Position numbers and translations under genes: made by a program. The notes under the pieces are model-generated. The model searched no databases and was not told the origin of the DNA. It saw only the letters and a program-made list of their open reading frames with translations. This document shows positions 28,117-35,157 of a DNA stretch of 35,994 nucleotides, piece by piece. Each line of letters begins with the position of its first letter. The stretch's first letter is position 1. The stretch lies in the NCBI GenBank assembly GCA_014762625.1, contig JABURQ010000065.1:1-35994 (forward strand), given 5' to 3'. Origin of the DNA: Planctomycetaceae bacterium. GTDB taxonomy: Bacteria; Planctomycetota; Planctomycetia; Planctomycetales; Planctomycetaceae.

Positions 28117-28722
28117 TCAGAGGCGATCGTCGCTGGGAATTAACGGTGAGAACTCTCCGGAGTTGGGGTCGAAGGACATGAAGGTTCCCGCTTGGGCCAG
28201 GAAAAAGAGCGCGTGAATCTTCAAATTCCCTCGTTGGATTGCACGTTGCACAACGGGGAGTTCAAGTATCTGATGAACCTGGTCCGCAAAATGATTTTTG
28301 GCATTTTGAAGACGCTTCTGATTGCCCATCAGCCGCCCCAGCATCCAGAGGCGGTCGGCGATCTCGTCCTTGTTTTTTTCGAGGTCCGAGTACTCTGAAA
28401 ACCGATCATCAGACAGCAAAGGATTTTTCGAAAACCCAAACGTATGCCCGCAGATGTATAAACTACGAATTCCACCCTCTCGTAAGGCCCAACCGATTGC
28501 CGCTGCGAGTTCGGACTCATCGAAATGCCACTCGGCCTGGGATTCATGAATCGCCAGAGTGCGATGGTATTTCGAAATCGGGGCGAGTCGCTTGGCTAAA
28601 ACGTCGTCCTGATGAGCCAAAATCAGGCAGTCGGCGGAGTCGAGTTCGCGAGCGATGAGTGATTCCCGCAATTTCTGAATGTAAGCGTTTTTGGATGCCT
28701 GTTCTTTCACATTTGAAATCAT
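28117..28722 (-). CDS. beta-carbonic-anhydrase-like protein lacking canonical zinc ligands
   Basis: 201 aa from the ATG at 28722, with GGGAG six bases upstream; a longer frame would run through a terminator hairpin. The beta-carbonic-anhydrase plan is visible: ADCLILAHQDDVLAKR where CxDSR should be, GIRSLYICGHTFGFSK where GHTxCG should be, a long helix AKNHFADQVHQIL, and the C-terminal strand LKIHALFFLAQAGTFMSFD matching 'lhGw.yd..tG'. His93 is kept, but the first Cys is replaced in AHQDD and the second is Gly96. Normal zinc binding therefore looks lost. It may bind bicarbonate or act as a regulator. First of a likely operon with icd (57 bp gap). Confidence 0.7.
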   Translation of the reverse strand: MISNVKEQASKNAYIQKLRESLIARELDSADCLILAHQDDVLAKRLAPISKYHRTLAIHESQAEWHFDESELAAAIGWALREGGIRSLYICGHTFGFSKNPLLSDDRFSEYSDLEKNKDEIADRLWMLGRLMGNQKRLQNAKNHFADQVHQILELPVVQRAIQRGNLKIHALFFLAQAGTFMSFDPNSGEFSPLIPSDDRL

Positions 28723-28752
28723 GTCGGTCTCCCGTCGGTTGAAAAAGTCCAT

Positions 28753-28797
28753 AAAAAAAGCCGATGGAGGACATGAGGTGACATGTCCTTCATCGGC
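28753..28797 (-). terminator. very strong hairpin plus U-run directly before the anhydrase-like gene (terminator or attenuator)
   Basis: Stem GCCGATG-G-AGGACATG / CATGTCCT-T-CATCGGC (16 pairs with one G-U) around a 6-nt loop at 28760-28797, followed on the minus strand by seven T (28759-28753). Only 30 nt separate the U-run from the next start codon, too little for a separate promoter and leader. The downstream genes are therefore probably reached by read-through or by regulated antitermination. Confidence 0.82.
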
Positions 28798-28853
28798 CTG
28801 TCCGGTCCGGCGTGACATCCGGTCCGACATCGGTCGTTGGAAATGAATTGTCT

Positions 28854-28882
28854 GTGAGTCTCGTTGGATTCGCGTGACTCAC
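28854..28882 (-). other. inverted repeat in the leader between the mini-protein and the terminator
   Basis: GTGAGTC and GACTCAC separated by about 15 nt. It lies between the 39-aa gene stop and the strong hairpin, so it could be part of an alternative leader fold. No function shown. Confidence 0.4.
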
Positions 28883-28932
28883 ACCGTCAAGCAGTCTCTG
28901 GCCAGGTAAACGCGAATCTTCAATTATTTTGT

Positions 28933-29052
28933 CTATGCCAGATAAATGTCGGTCGGGTCGCCGCCGTAATCGATCGGCTCGCTGACCGGGTTTTCATCCA
29001 GCCGCTCTTTGAATTTGTTCCAGAGGTTCAATAACCCGTTGAGGATCGGCAT
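28933..29052 (-). CDS. 39-aa mini-protein
   Basis: ATG at 29052 with GGGAG ten bases upstream. The peptide begins MPILNGLLNLWNKFKERL and ends with the acidic DYGGDPTDIYLA. The first half can form an amphipathic helix (Leu, Trp, Phe on one face; Lys, Arg on another). It is flanked by strong terminators on both sides, so it forms its own unit or is a leader peptide of the operon behind it. A longer frame from 29178 crosses the upstream terminator and is unlikely. No family recognised. Confidence 0.5.
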   Translation of the reverse strand: MPILNGLLNLWNKFKERLDENPVSEPIDYGGDPTDIYLA

Positions 29053-29364
29053 GGGCTCTGTTCTCCCTCTGCGCGTAAATTTCTCGCAGTTCAATTCAAA
29101 GATTTCGATTGGTTCCGAGCAAAAAAAAAGACCGGGAGACTGCGGGTGCAATCTTCCGGCCTTTTCACGCGAACGCATCGTTCCGCGTAACGAAAGCTCG
29201 TTTCTTCTTTCAGCGAACTAACCGGACTGCCGGTTTGCGACTTTCAGATCAGTTCTCTGAATCCATCGGCAAAACTATAGGAATGGTTTTAACAATTTCC
29301 AAGTCTAAACCGATAGAAAATCTCGATAGACGGTATTGCTCTGATCGAATGATGGGTGGGACTC
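29053..29364. other. 312-bp gap between mini-protein and DUF2294 gene
   Basis: Contains the terminator of the DUF2294 gene (29121-29161) and, on its mini-protein side, room for a minus-strand promoter between 29120 and 29065. No other protein frame looks real. Confidence 0.5.
29121..29161 (-). terminator. terminator downstream of the DUF2294 gene
   Basis: Imperfect stem CCGGGAGA / TCTTCCGG (with one G-U) around a GC-rich loop that can pair further (TGC/GCA), followed on the minus strand by nine T (29129-29121). It lies about 200 bp after the DUF2294 stop. Confidence 0.7.
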
Positions 29365-29736
29365 TCATGACGACGCCGCGAAACGGGGTTCTTCCTGCAG
29401 TGTGAAGACGATGATTCGCTCGCCGGTTTTCGAACTGATATCGGTATGCAGGCTGACCACTTCGATGCCGGTGATGTCCTTGATCACTTTATCCAGTAGA
29501 GGCCGCGCTTTTTCGATCAGTTCCTGACGCACTTCCTTAATGAGATGCCGACCGCGGTCACTGGTTTCGGTTTCGGAGAGTTTCAGTTCCGCCGGCGTGA
29601 GGACGTTCTTCAATCGGACCAGCACCATGTCTTCGATGATGAAGACCTTGGCCTGTAAAGGACCGCGTCCCATGTACTCTTTTTCAAAGCGAATAATCGC
29701 CTGACTGATTTCCCGCTCGGTATCACTTTTAATCAT
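29365..29736 (-). CDS. DUF2294 / MpsC-like protein
   Basis: 123 aa. The pattern REISQAIIRFEKEYMGRGPLQAKVFIIEDMVLVRLKNVLTPAELKLSE, then ISSKTGERIIVFTL, is typical of DUF2294 (PF10057). This family is named after MpsC of the Staphylococcus Mps system, whose MpsAB pair takes up bicarbonate. The role of MpsC itself is not known. Here no mpsA or mpsB (NdhF-like, DUF2309) is visible, but an SbtA permease and an anhydrase-like gene follow on the same strand. Soluble, probably cytoplasmic. Confidence 0.82.
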   Translation of the reverse strand: MIKSDTEREISQAIIRFEKEYMGRGPLQAKVFIIEDMVLVRLKNVLTPAELKLSETETSDRGRHLIKEVRQELIEKARPLLDKVIKDITGIEVVSLHTDISSKTGERIIVFTLQEEPRFAASS

Positions 29737-29834
29737 CGGAGAGATTGAGTTTCTGATAAAGTTCGTTCGTCGGATATCATCGTCCTGACAGAAAATTTCC
29801 CCAATGAGCGCGGTGAAATCTCTGCCGCGATCGC

Positions 29835-32453
29835 TTACTGGAACATCTCGTTCTCCGAGTCGCCTCCGCTGATCAGATACGCCACCAGGTCGAGAATCTC
29901 CTCTTCCGTCATGCGGTCGAACAGACCGACCGGCATCGGTGAGACCTTCGAGACAGTCAACTCATCGACTTTCTTGCGATCGATGTTGACCCGTTTATTC
30001 GGATCGGTGAGGTCGGTATTGAGCGTCATGCTGTCGCCGTTCAGATTCACCACAACCCCCGTATGGACGAGCCCCTCCTCCGTGACCACGATCACCGCGG
30101 AAAACTGGTCGTTGATCACCTTACTCGGGTTGACCACTTGATCGAGCAGGTCACGGGCTGAATAGCGACGTCCCGCGGATGTCAGATCGGGACCGGTCAT
30201 CCCTCCCTGGTTGTCGAAGCGGTGACAGGCGTAACAGCCCGCCGCGGCAAACATCTTCTGTCCGTTGGCAAAATCGCGATTTTTCAAACCCGTTTGGGTT
30301 GCTGTCGCCAGTTCCTCCAGCGACCATTTGTGCGGCGTTCGTCCCTCGAAGATTTTCCCGAGGTTCTCCAACGCCGATTTCCTCTCCGGCTTCCTGGCGA
30401 GCACTTCCGCCAAGTTCTTCTTGTCCGCATCGCTGAGCGACGCGACGGCATCATTGCGAATAAATTCGATGAACTTGGCGAAGCTCGCTCCGCCGCGATA
30501 GTTGGCCGCCTTCAGGAACCATTCGAAGTAAGCCGTCTGTAATTCGGGAGTCCAACCCGCTTTCAGAAAACGAATCGAACGGGCGTACTGCATCTGTTCT
30601 TCCTGAGTGGGGGCCGCTTCGATCAAGGCGATTGCCTTTTCTGCAACCGTCGGCGATTGCAGGTATGCCAGCGTCTCACACAGCAGCCAGTTCTCGTCCG
30701 GCGATTCCGAAGGAAACAGCGGATCGAACTTGGCGATCAGTTGGTCTCGTGTCGCATCTGAAGGGGCTCCGAAGCGATTCAGAATAATCTGCAACGCCCG
30801 GTGCAGTGTGAGTCGCTCAGTCAAATCGAGTGGGGAGAGATCGATCGAAACCACCGCGTCGAGCAGTTTGCCGCGCAGTTCGATATCGACCGGCGGTGTC
30901 TCTTTCGTGCGATGTTGTGGACAGACTCCCCCCACGCGTGCCAGCGCCAACAACGCCGTCACCTGTTTCGAGGGATCGGATTCGTTCAAGGCCTTCCCAG
31001 CCCAGGTCTCCAGCGGTTGATGCTCGACCGCGGTTCGAGCCGCGAAGCGGATGAATCGATCTTCGTGATTCAGATGGGGCCACGCGACGTCGATTGCGCG
31101 GGGATCGTGATGACCGTGAAAGGCTTCCAGTTGATGACGCAGTTCGCGAGCGGGATTCTTCTGCGGACTCTGTTCCACCGGTGCGGTCGATTCGTCACCC
31201 ACATAAGTCACTCGATACAGTCCCGATTGCACGCGACGTCCGCCGATCGTGAAATACATCGCGCCGTCGCCGGGATGAATGATGGCATCGGTAATCGGCA
31301 ACGGAGCCCCCGTGACAAATTCCTCTTTGGTGGCGGTGTACCCCGATCCCTCCGGTTTCAGATGGACGGCGTACAACTTCCCCCAGCTCCAGTCGAGTGC
31401 GTACAACGCATTCTGATACTTGGCCGGGAACTTGGCTCCATACCCGAAGGTGACGCCGGTCGGCGAACCGGGGCCGATGTCGAGAATGCCGGGGAGATTG
31501 TCTTCGTAGAAGATGGGGCGTTTACCGGCGCCGTTTCGCCAGCCGAATTCTGCACCGCTCGTCACCAGACAAATCCGCGTCGGACGATACCAAGGCGTGT
31601 TGAAGTCGTATTCCATGTCGGCGTCGTACGTGAACAGTTCGCCGTCGCGATTGACGGCGGCGTCGAAGATGTTTCGAAATCCGGAGGCGACCGCCTCAAA
31701 CTTCTTGCCGTCGGGCGAGATGCGGTAAATGATGCCGCCGGGAGCCAGCACGCCCCGGTTGTGTCCGCGACCGTCGGGCATACTCGGCAGGAGATGATCT
31801 TCCCCCCAGACCGGCACGACGGGAGAGGTCGGTTCGATATCGGTCAACATCGTGTTGTTGCCGGTGATCAGGTAGAGCGATTCGCCGTCCGGCGTAGGCA
31901 CCAGGGCATGAGTGCCGTGATCGCTCCGGGATTGCATCGCTCGCAGCAATTCCACCTTGTCGAGTTGATCGTCGCCGTTGCTGTCGGTGATGCGATACAC
32001 GCCCGAGGAAATCTTCTGTTCGTAATCATTCACGCCGACGTACAACGCGTCTTTCCACCACACTATCCCGTTGACCGCCCGAATGTCGGCGGGGACCGTT
32101 TCGATCTCTTCCTGCTGGAGTGTCTCACCTGGATCCGGGGGAGTAATACGGTACAGTCCGCCGAACTGATCGCTGACCAGCAGCCGTCCTTTGTCGTCAG
32201 TACAAAGATTAACCCACGATCCCTGATCCTCACCGGGAACCGAGTACAACAACTCGACCTTGAACCCCTTCGCCGCGCTGATGCGATCGACGGGGGTGGC
32301 TTTGTTGGCGCCGATGGCCGGTCCGACGGTTTGCGAGCGGCGTTTTCGGGGAGCCGGTTTCTTTTTGTTTTGCGAGAGCAGGTCGCCTTGAAAGACAAAC
32401 AGGGCGAACATCAGAGCCAGGCCAAGACAGGTCAAACGTGCGGTCAGTTTCAT
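29835..32453 (-). CDS. PVC-type heme-binding (CYACH) beta-propeller dehydrogenase-like protein
   Basis: 872 aa from the ATG at 32453, which has GAG seven bases upstream and a clean signal peptide (MKLTARLTCLGLALMFALFV); an earlier start would add a polar lead. A basic stretch (KKKPAPRKRRS) is followed by a glucose/sorbosone-dehydrogenase-like propeller (LLVSDQFGGLYRITPP, ASGFRNIFDAAVNRDGELF, GSPTGVTFGYGAKFP), a helical HEAT-like middle, and a C-terminal cytochrome c with CYACH near residue 739 and a probable axial Met in SPMPVGL near 839. Exported; thought to feed electrons from a sugar or alcohol to a redox chain. Domain order is the reverse of the left-edge protein, which has heme first. 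Confidence 0.88.
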   Translation of the reverse strand: MKLTARLTCLGLALMFALFVFQGDLLSQNKKKPAPRKRRSQTVGPAIGANKATPVDRISAAKGFKVELLYSVPGEDQGSWVNLCTDDKGRLLVSDQFGGLYRITPPDPGETLQQEEIETVPADIRAVNGIVWWKDALYVGVNDYEQKISSGVYRITDSNGDDQLDKVELLRAMQSRSDHGTHALVPTPDGESLYLITGNNTMLTDIEPTSPVVPVWGEDHLLPSMPDGRGHNRGVLAPGGIIYRISPDGKKFEAVASGFRNIFDAAVNRDGELFTYDADMEYDFNTPWYRPTRICLVTSGAEFGWRNGAGKRPIFYEDNLPGILDIGPGSPTGVTFGYGAKFPAKYQNALYALDWSWGKLYAVHLKPEGSGYTATKEEFVTGAPLPITDAIIHPGDGAMYFTIGGRRVQSGLYRVTYVGDESTAPVEQSPQKNPARELRHQLEAFHGHHDPRAIDVAWPHLNHEDRFIRFAARTAVEHQPLETWAGKALNESDPSKQVTALLALARVGGVCPQHRTKETPPVDIELRGKLLDAVVSIDLSPLDLTERLTLHRALQIILNRFGAPSDATRDQLIAKFDPLFPSESPDENWLLCETLAYLQSPTVAEKAIALIEAAPTQEEQMQYARSIRFLKAGWTPELQTAYFEWFLKAANYRGGASFAKFIEFIRNDAVASLSDADKKNLAEVLARKPERKSALENLGKIFEGRTPHKWSLEELATATQTGLKNRDFANGQKMFAAAGCYACHRFDNQGGMTGPDLTSAGRRYSARDLLDQVVNPSKVINDQFSAVIVVTEEGLVHTGVVVNLNGDSMTLNTDLTDPNKRVNIDRKKVDELTVSKVSPMPVGLFDRMTEEEILDLVAYLISGGDSENEMFQ

Positions 32454-32669
32454 GATCAAACTCGAACGGGAAAATTCGGGAAAAATGTGTGTCTCAAAAT
32501 TGTGGTTCATCGTGCCTCGAAAGGCAACCGGGAACCTCTGTTTGCTGCTTTCAAACGAAAATTTCACCGCGGGTAACTCGATCAACCGATATCAACGTGA
32601 CATTTTCCGCCCCGAGTGGTCCAATGAGGATATCGACTCCTGAAGTCATCGGGAATAACGTTCATGTAG

Positions 32670-32689
32670 GCCGACAGTCCTCTGTCGGC
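32670..32689. repeat. perfect hairpin GCCGACAG-TCCT-CTGTCGGC
   Basis: 8-bp stem with a 4-nt loop and no T run. It is too far from any gene end to be a terminator, and has the look of a small dispersed palindromic (REP-like) unit. Confidence 0.5.
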
Positions 32690-32760
32690 ATGAGCGATGT
32701 TGAATGTTTCTCACGGGGGCTTTCGCTCAAGTGAAGCGCCCAGCCAACCAATTACGACGA

Positions 32761-32793
32761 ATTCCTAACTCCTAAATCCTGATTCCTAAACCC
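32761..32793 (+). repeat. short TCCTAA-type repeats
   Basis: Units ATTCCTAA, CTCCTAAA, TCCTG and ATTCCTAAA follow each other and end at the YjbQ start codon. The first ribosome-site-like base cluster is therefore within the repeat, and the YjbQ ATG has no good Shine-Dalgarno. Confidence 0.5.
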
Positions 32794-33228
32794 ATGAAAT
32801 CACACACCGAAGAACTCTGGATGGAAGTTCCCGAACGTCGGGCCATCGTTTCCATTCACCGTGAGGTCGAAAAATGTGTCGCCGAGAGTGGTGTTCAGGA
32901 CGGCCTCTGTCTGGTGAACGCCATGCACATCACCGCGTCGGTCTTCATCAACGACAACGAATCGGGACTCCACGCCGACTACGAACGCTGGCTGGAAGAA
33001 CTGGTCCCGTTCGATGCGGGAACCGACCCGGCGACCGGCGGCTATCTGCATAACCGTACGGGAGAAGATAACGCCGACGCGCATCACAAACGACAGATCA
33101 TGGGCCGTGAAGTCGTGGTAGCGATCACCGACGGCAAACTGCACCTCGGCCCGTGGGAACACATTTTCTATTACGAGTTCGACGGTCGGCGAAGGAAGCG
33201 GATACTGGTGAAAGTGATCGGTGGATAG
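32794..33228 (+). CDS. yjbQ: YjbQ family protein (UPF0047)
   Basis: 144 aa, normal length. Family core: [20 protein letters not shown] near residues 38-57, [20 protein letters not shown] in the middle and [20 protein letters not shown] near the end. Members form trimers with a His/Glu/Asp pocket; a weak thiamine-phosphate synthase activity has been reported for E. coli YjbQ, but the natural role is unsettled. It is followed after 2 bp by an unknown gene, so the two are probably co-transcribed. Confidence 0.93.
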   Translation: MKSHTEELWMEVPERRAIVSIHREVEKCVAESGVQDGLCLVNAMHITASVFINDNESGLHADYERWLEELVPFDAGTDPATGGYLHNRTGEDNADAHHKRQIMGREVVVAITDGKLHLGPWEHIFYYEFDGRRRKRILVKVIGG

Positions 33229-33230
33229 AA

Positions 33231-33920
33231 ATGTCCAGTATCATTGAGCTGCACGGGATCGAACTCAAGCCTGTCGTTGAATTAGAACCCTCTTCTTTCT
33301 CCACGGAGAATCGCACTTCTCCCCAAGGATCATTCAGAGATATGCCCGATGCGTGGGATCACTACTGGAGAGCATCTATGGCTGACTCTGGGATCACAGA
33401 AATCAACCCAATCTTTCCCGGTTCTTGGCACATTGCAACGGCTGAGTTTTCGACGTTCAACCTCGAAAAATATCTTGGTGTCATTGTCGATGATTGGGGT
33501 GGCTTATCGAGCTTGGATAATCGAGACTCAAGGCCGGTGTTGAACGGTGGCCTTGCTCTATGCTCAAAGGACAGCGGCGTGATTGTCGAACCGACTTGTT
33601 GTAGCGATCTCGGTGACATTGCAAACTGGAAAGCAGCAGTGGCTTTTGAGGGCGAACATTGGGAGACGCTGTGGATCGGGCATCCGTGGTTGTCAATGAA
33701 GTTTCGGCAACCATGGTTACTGCTCAGCGACCTTCATGAATCCAACGATCCTGTTGAGCGATGGGCAGTGAAGCCGGATGAACTCGGTCATGCGGTCTCT
33801 GCTGCCGAAGCTGAACTCTCCCGCTTGTCAAAGGTGATTGCCTCAGTTCTGGTGAATTGCGGTTACAAAGGTGATGCGGTCAGCATGTCATTGAAGCTCG
33901 TTGGGCTTGACGACGAATGA
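33231..33920 (+). CDS. protein of unknown function
   Basis: 229 aa from the ATG at 33231, with GGTGGA nearby; a longer frame would overlap YjbQ by 76 bp. No signal peptide or membrane helix. Distinct segments include WHIATAEFSTFNLEKYLGVIVDD, LALCSKDSGVIVEPTCCSDLGD, ETLWIGHPWLSMKF and QPWLLLSDLHES. The mix of Trp, acidic residues and short strands is reminiscent of immunity or SMI1-like cytosolic proteins, but I cannot assign a family. Base composition is a little less GC-rich than YjbQ. Its last 30 bp overlap a minus-strand relic. Confidence 0.65.
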   Translation: MSSIIELHGIELKPVVELEPSSFSTENRTSPQGSFRDMPDAWDHYWRASMADSGITEINPIFPGSWHIATAEFSTFNLEKYLGVIVDDWGGLSSLDNRDSRPVLNGGLALCSKDSGVIVEPTCCSDLGDIANWKAAVAFEGEHWETLWIGHPWLSMKFRQPWLLLSDLHESNDPVERWAVKPDELGHAVSAAEAELSRLSKVIASVLVNCGYKGDAVSMSLKLVGLDDE

Positions 33921-34033
33921 TCGCAGCAACTTCACGATCTGCTGAGGATGCCGCCAGACTTTGCCGGTGCGAGTTCTGAACCCAAGGTCGTTCAGGGCTT
34001 CGTAGACTGGCCCATTCTGAATGCGTACAATTC
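33888..34033 (-). pseudogene. possible fragment of a recombinase-like gene
   Basis: Start-less minus frame of 48 codons (stops on both sides). The translation GPVYEALNDLGFRTRTGKV followed by WRHPQQIVKLLRS looks like the 'ALN..G.RTR.GK.W....V..LL' segment seen at the start of recombinase DNA-binding domains in serine recombinases. It is too short to be a gene; it may be a decayed remnant. Confidence 0.3.
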
Positions 34034-34068
34034 ATCACGGGCAGTCATTCATTCGACGAGGACAACAG

Positions 34069-35031
34069 ATGTCTGGAAACATCGAGCGGCGTACTTTCAC
34101 GATCTCCAGCGCGGCATTTCTCGGGGGACTGCTCCTGCCGACGGGAGACCGGGCCGACGCGGAGGTGAAAGAACTGACCGAAAAGAGGTTGGTTCAGTTA
34201 GGGATTAATGCGCTGGCCCGTTCTGCCGAGATGAATTATTTCGCGGACGGGCACCGCGGAGCTTCCATGATTTCCGCGCATCTGATGTGCGAGAACAATC
34301 ATTTCGATGACGAGGCGACGAGCCGCATCGTCGAACTGTTCGATCTGAACTGGGCTTCCTCAAAATTATGCCGGCCGTTTCCCGAAGGCGATCCGGTCCC
34401 GGATGCCTGCAAACAGGTGGGGGAGGCCCTGGCAGACGGCAGTGGTGTTCTGAGGCAGGTCGGACACGATGCGATTTTTGCCATGCACGCGATCAAGGCA
34501 TTTCGCTTGCTCCCCGAAACGGCGACGAAGGAACGCGTGGCGGGCGTTTGTGCGATGATTCGCGCGTTCAAACCCTGGCGCGACGTGAAACCCGCTCCCG
34601 AGATCGATCCGCCGCCGTTCGACGATGCACAAGCCGCCTCCAAATTCATTCTCCAGGAAGCGAGTGACGCCATCGACCGGTTTAAGGGCTTCGGGCAGGG
34701 ATTTGCCGGGCATATGCTCACCTTCGGCCAGTCGCTGGTTGAGATGGCCGCGATGGGAGATGTCGAGTGGGCGGAGAGTTGTCGCGTGGCCTTCCGCAAG
34801 TATGTCACCGTCACCCGCATGGGGCCGCAGCCGGACGACCGAAAAATCAAAGATCATCCCTTCAGCAAGCTCCGACCGGATGACGCCGAATACTGGGAAA
34901 AACGAGGAGACAAGACGCTCGGATTGGGGCACGTCTTCAAGTATCCCTACGCGTACTACGACCTCCTCTCGCGGGCACAGGACCCCGAACTCGAACGGGA
35001 GTTCGACGCCAAAGCCTGGAACCTGTTCTGA
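34069..35031 (+). CDS. Tat-exported protein of unknown function
   Basis: 320 aa from the ATG at 34069, with GAGG seven bases upstream; a frame from 34021 lacks this. Leader: IERRTFTISSAAFLGGLLLP. The mature part is helical, with ARSAEMNYFADGHRGASMISAHLM, the His/Asn motif CENNHFDDEATSR, and VGHDAIFAMHAIKAFRLLPE. The GHxAIF segment is shared with the 506-aa Tat-exported protein at 19064, so they may be distant relatives. Several His residues could bind a metal, but no ligand can be named. Stands alone. Confidence 0.75.
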   Translation: MSGNIERRTFTISSAAFLGGLLLPTGDRADAEVKELTEKRLVQLGINALARSAEMNYFADGHRGASMISAHLMCENNHFDDEATSRIVELFDLNWASSKLCRPFPEGDPVPDACKQVGEALADGSGVLRQVGHDAIFAMHAIKAFRLLPETATKERVAGVCAMIRAFKPWRDVKPAPEIDPPPFDDAQAASKFILQEASDAIDRFKGFGQGFAGHMLTFGQSLVEMAAMGDVEWAESCRVAFRKYVTVTRMGPQPDDRKIKDHPFSKLRPDDAEYWEKRGDKTLGLGHVFKYPYAYYDLLSRAQDPELEREFDAKAWNLF

Positions 35032-35157
35032 TCGGCTTCGATTGACCGGGCAAGCTCGCCGGCTCATCGCCAAAAAAAGTTGTGTAAGAATCTGCCGCTG
35101 GCGGCGTACCTTGTGATGCGATTTCCCAATCATCGTCACGAGTGAAGCAGAGTCACC

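Larger units (their letters stand above)
32454..32793. other. 340-bp gap with hairpin and TCCTAA repeats
   Basis: Divergent region between the heme protein (minus) and YjbQ (plus). It holds a perfect 8-bp hairpin (32670-32689) and a run of TCCTAA-like units just before YjbQ. No convincing gene or promoter pair was assigned. Confidence 0.5.

Noticed and set aside
30801-32576. 591-codon open frame on the plus strand
   Set aside because: Antisense shadow of the second PVC-type heme protein, whose minus-strand translation has clear domains.
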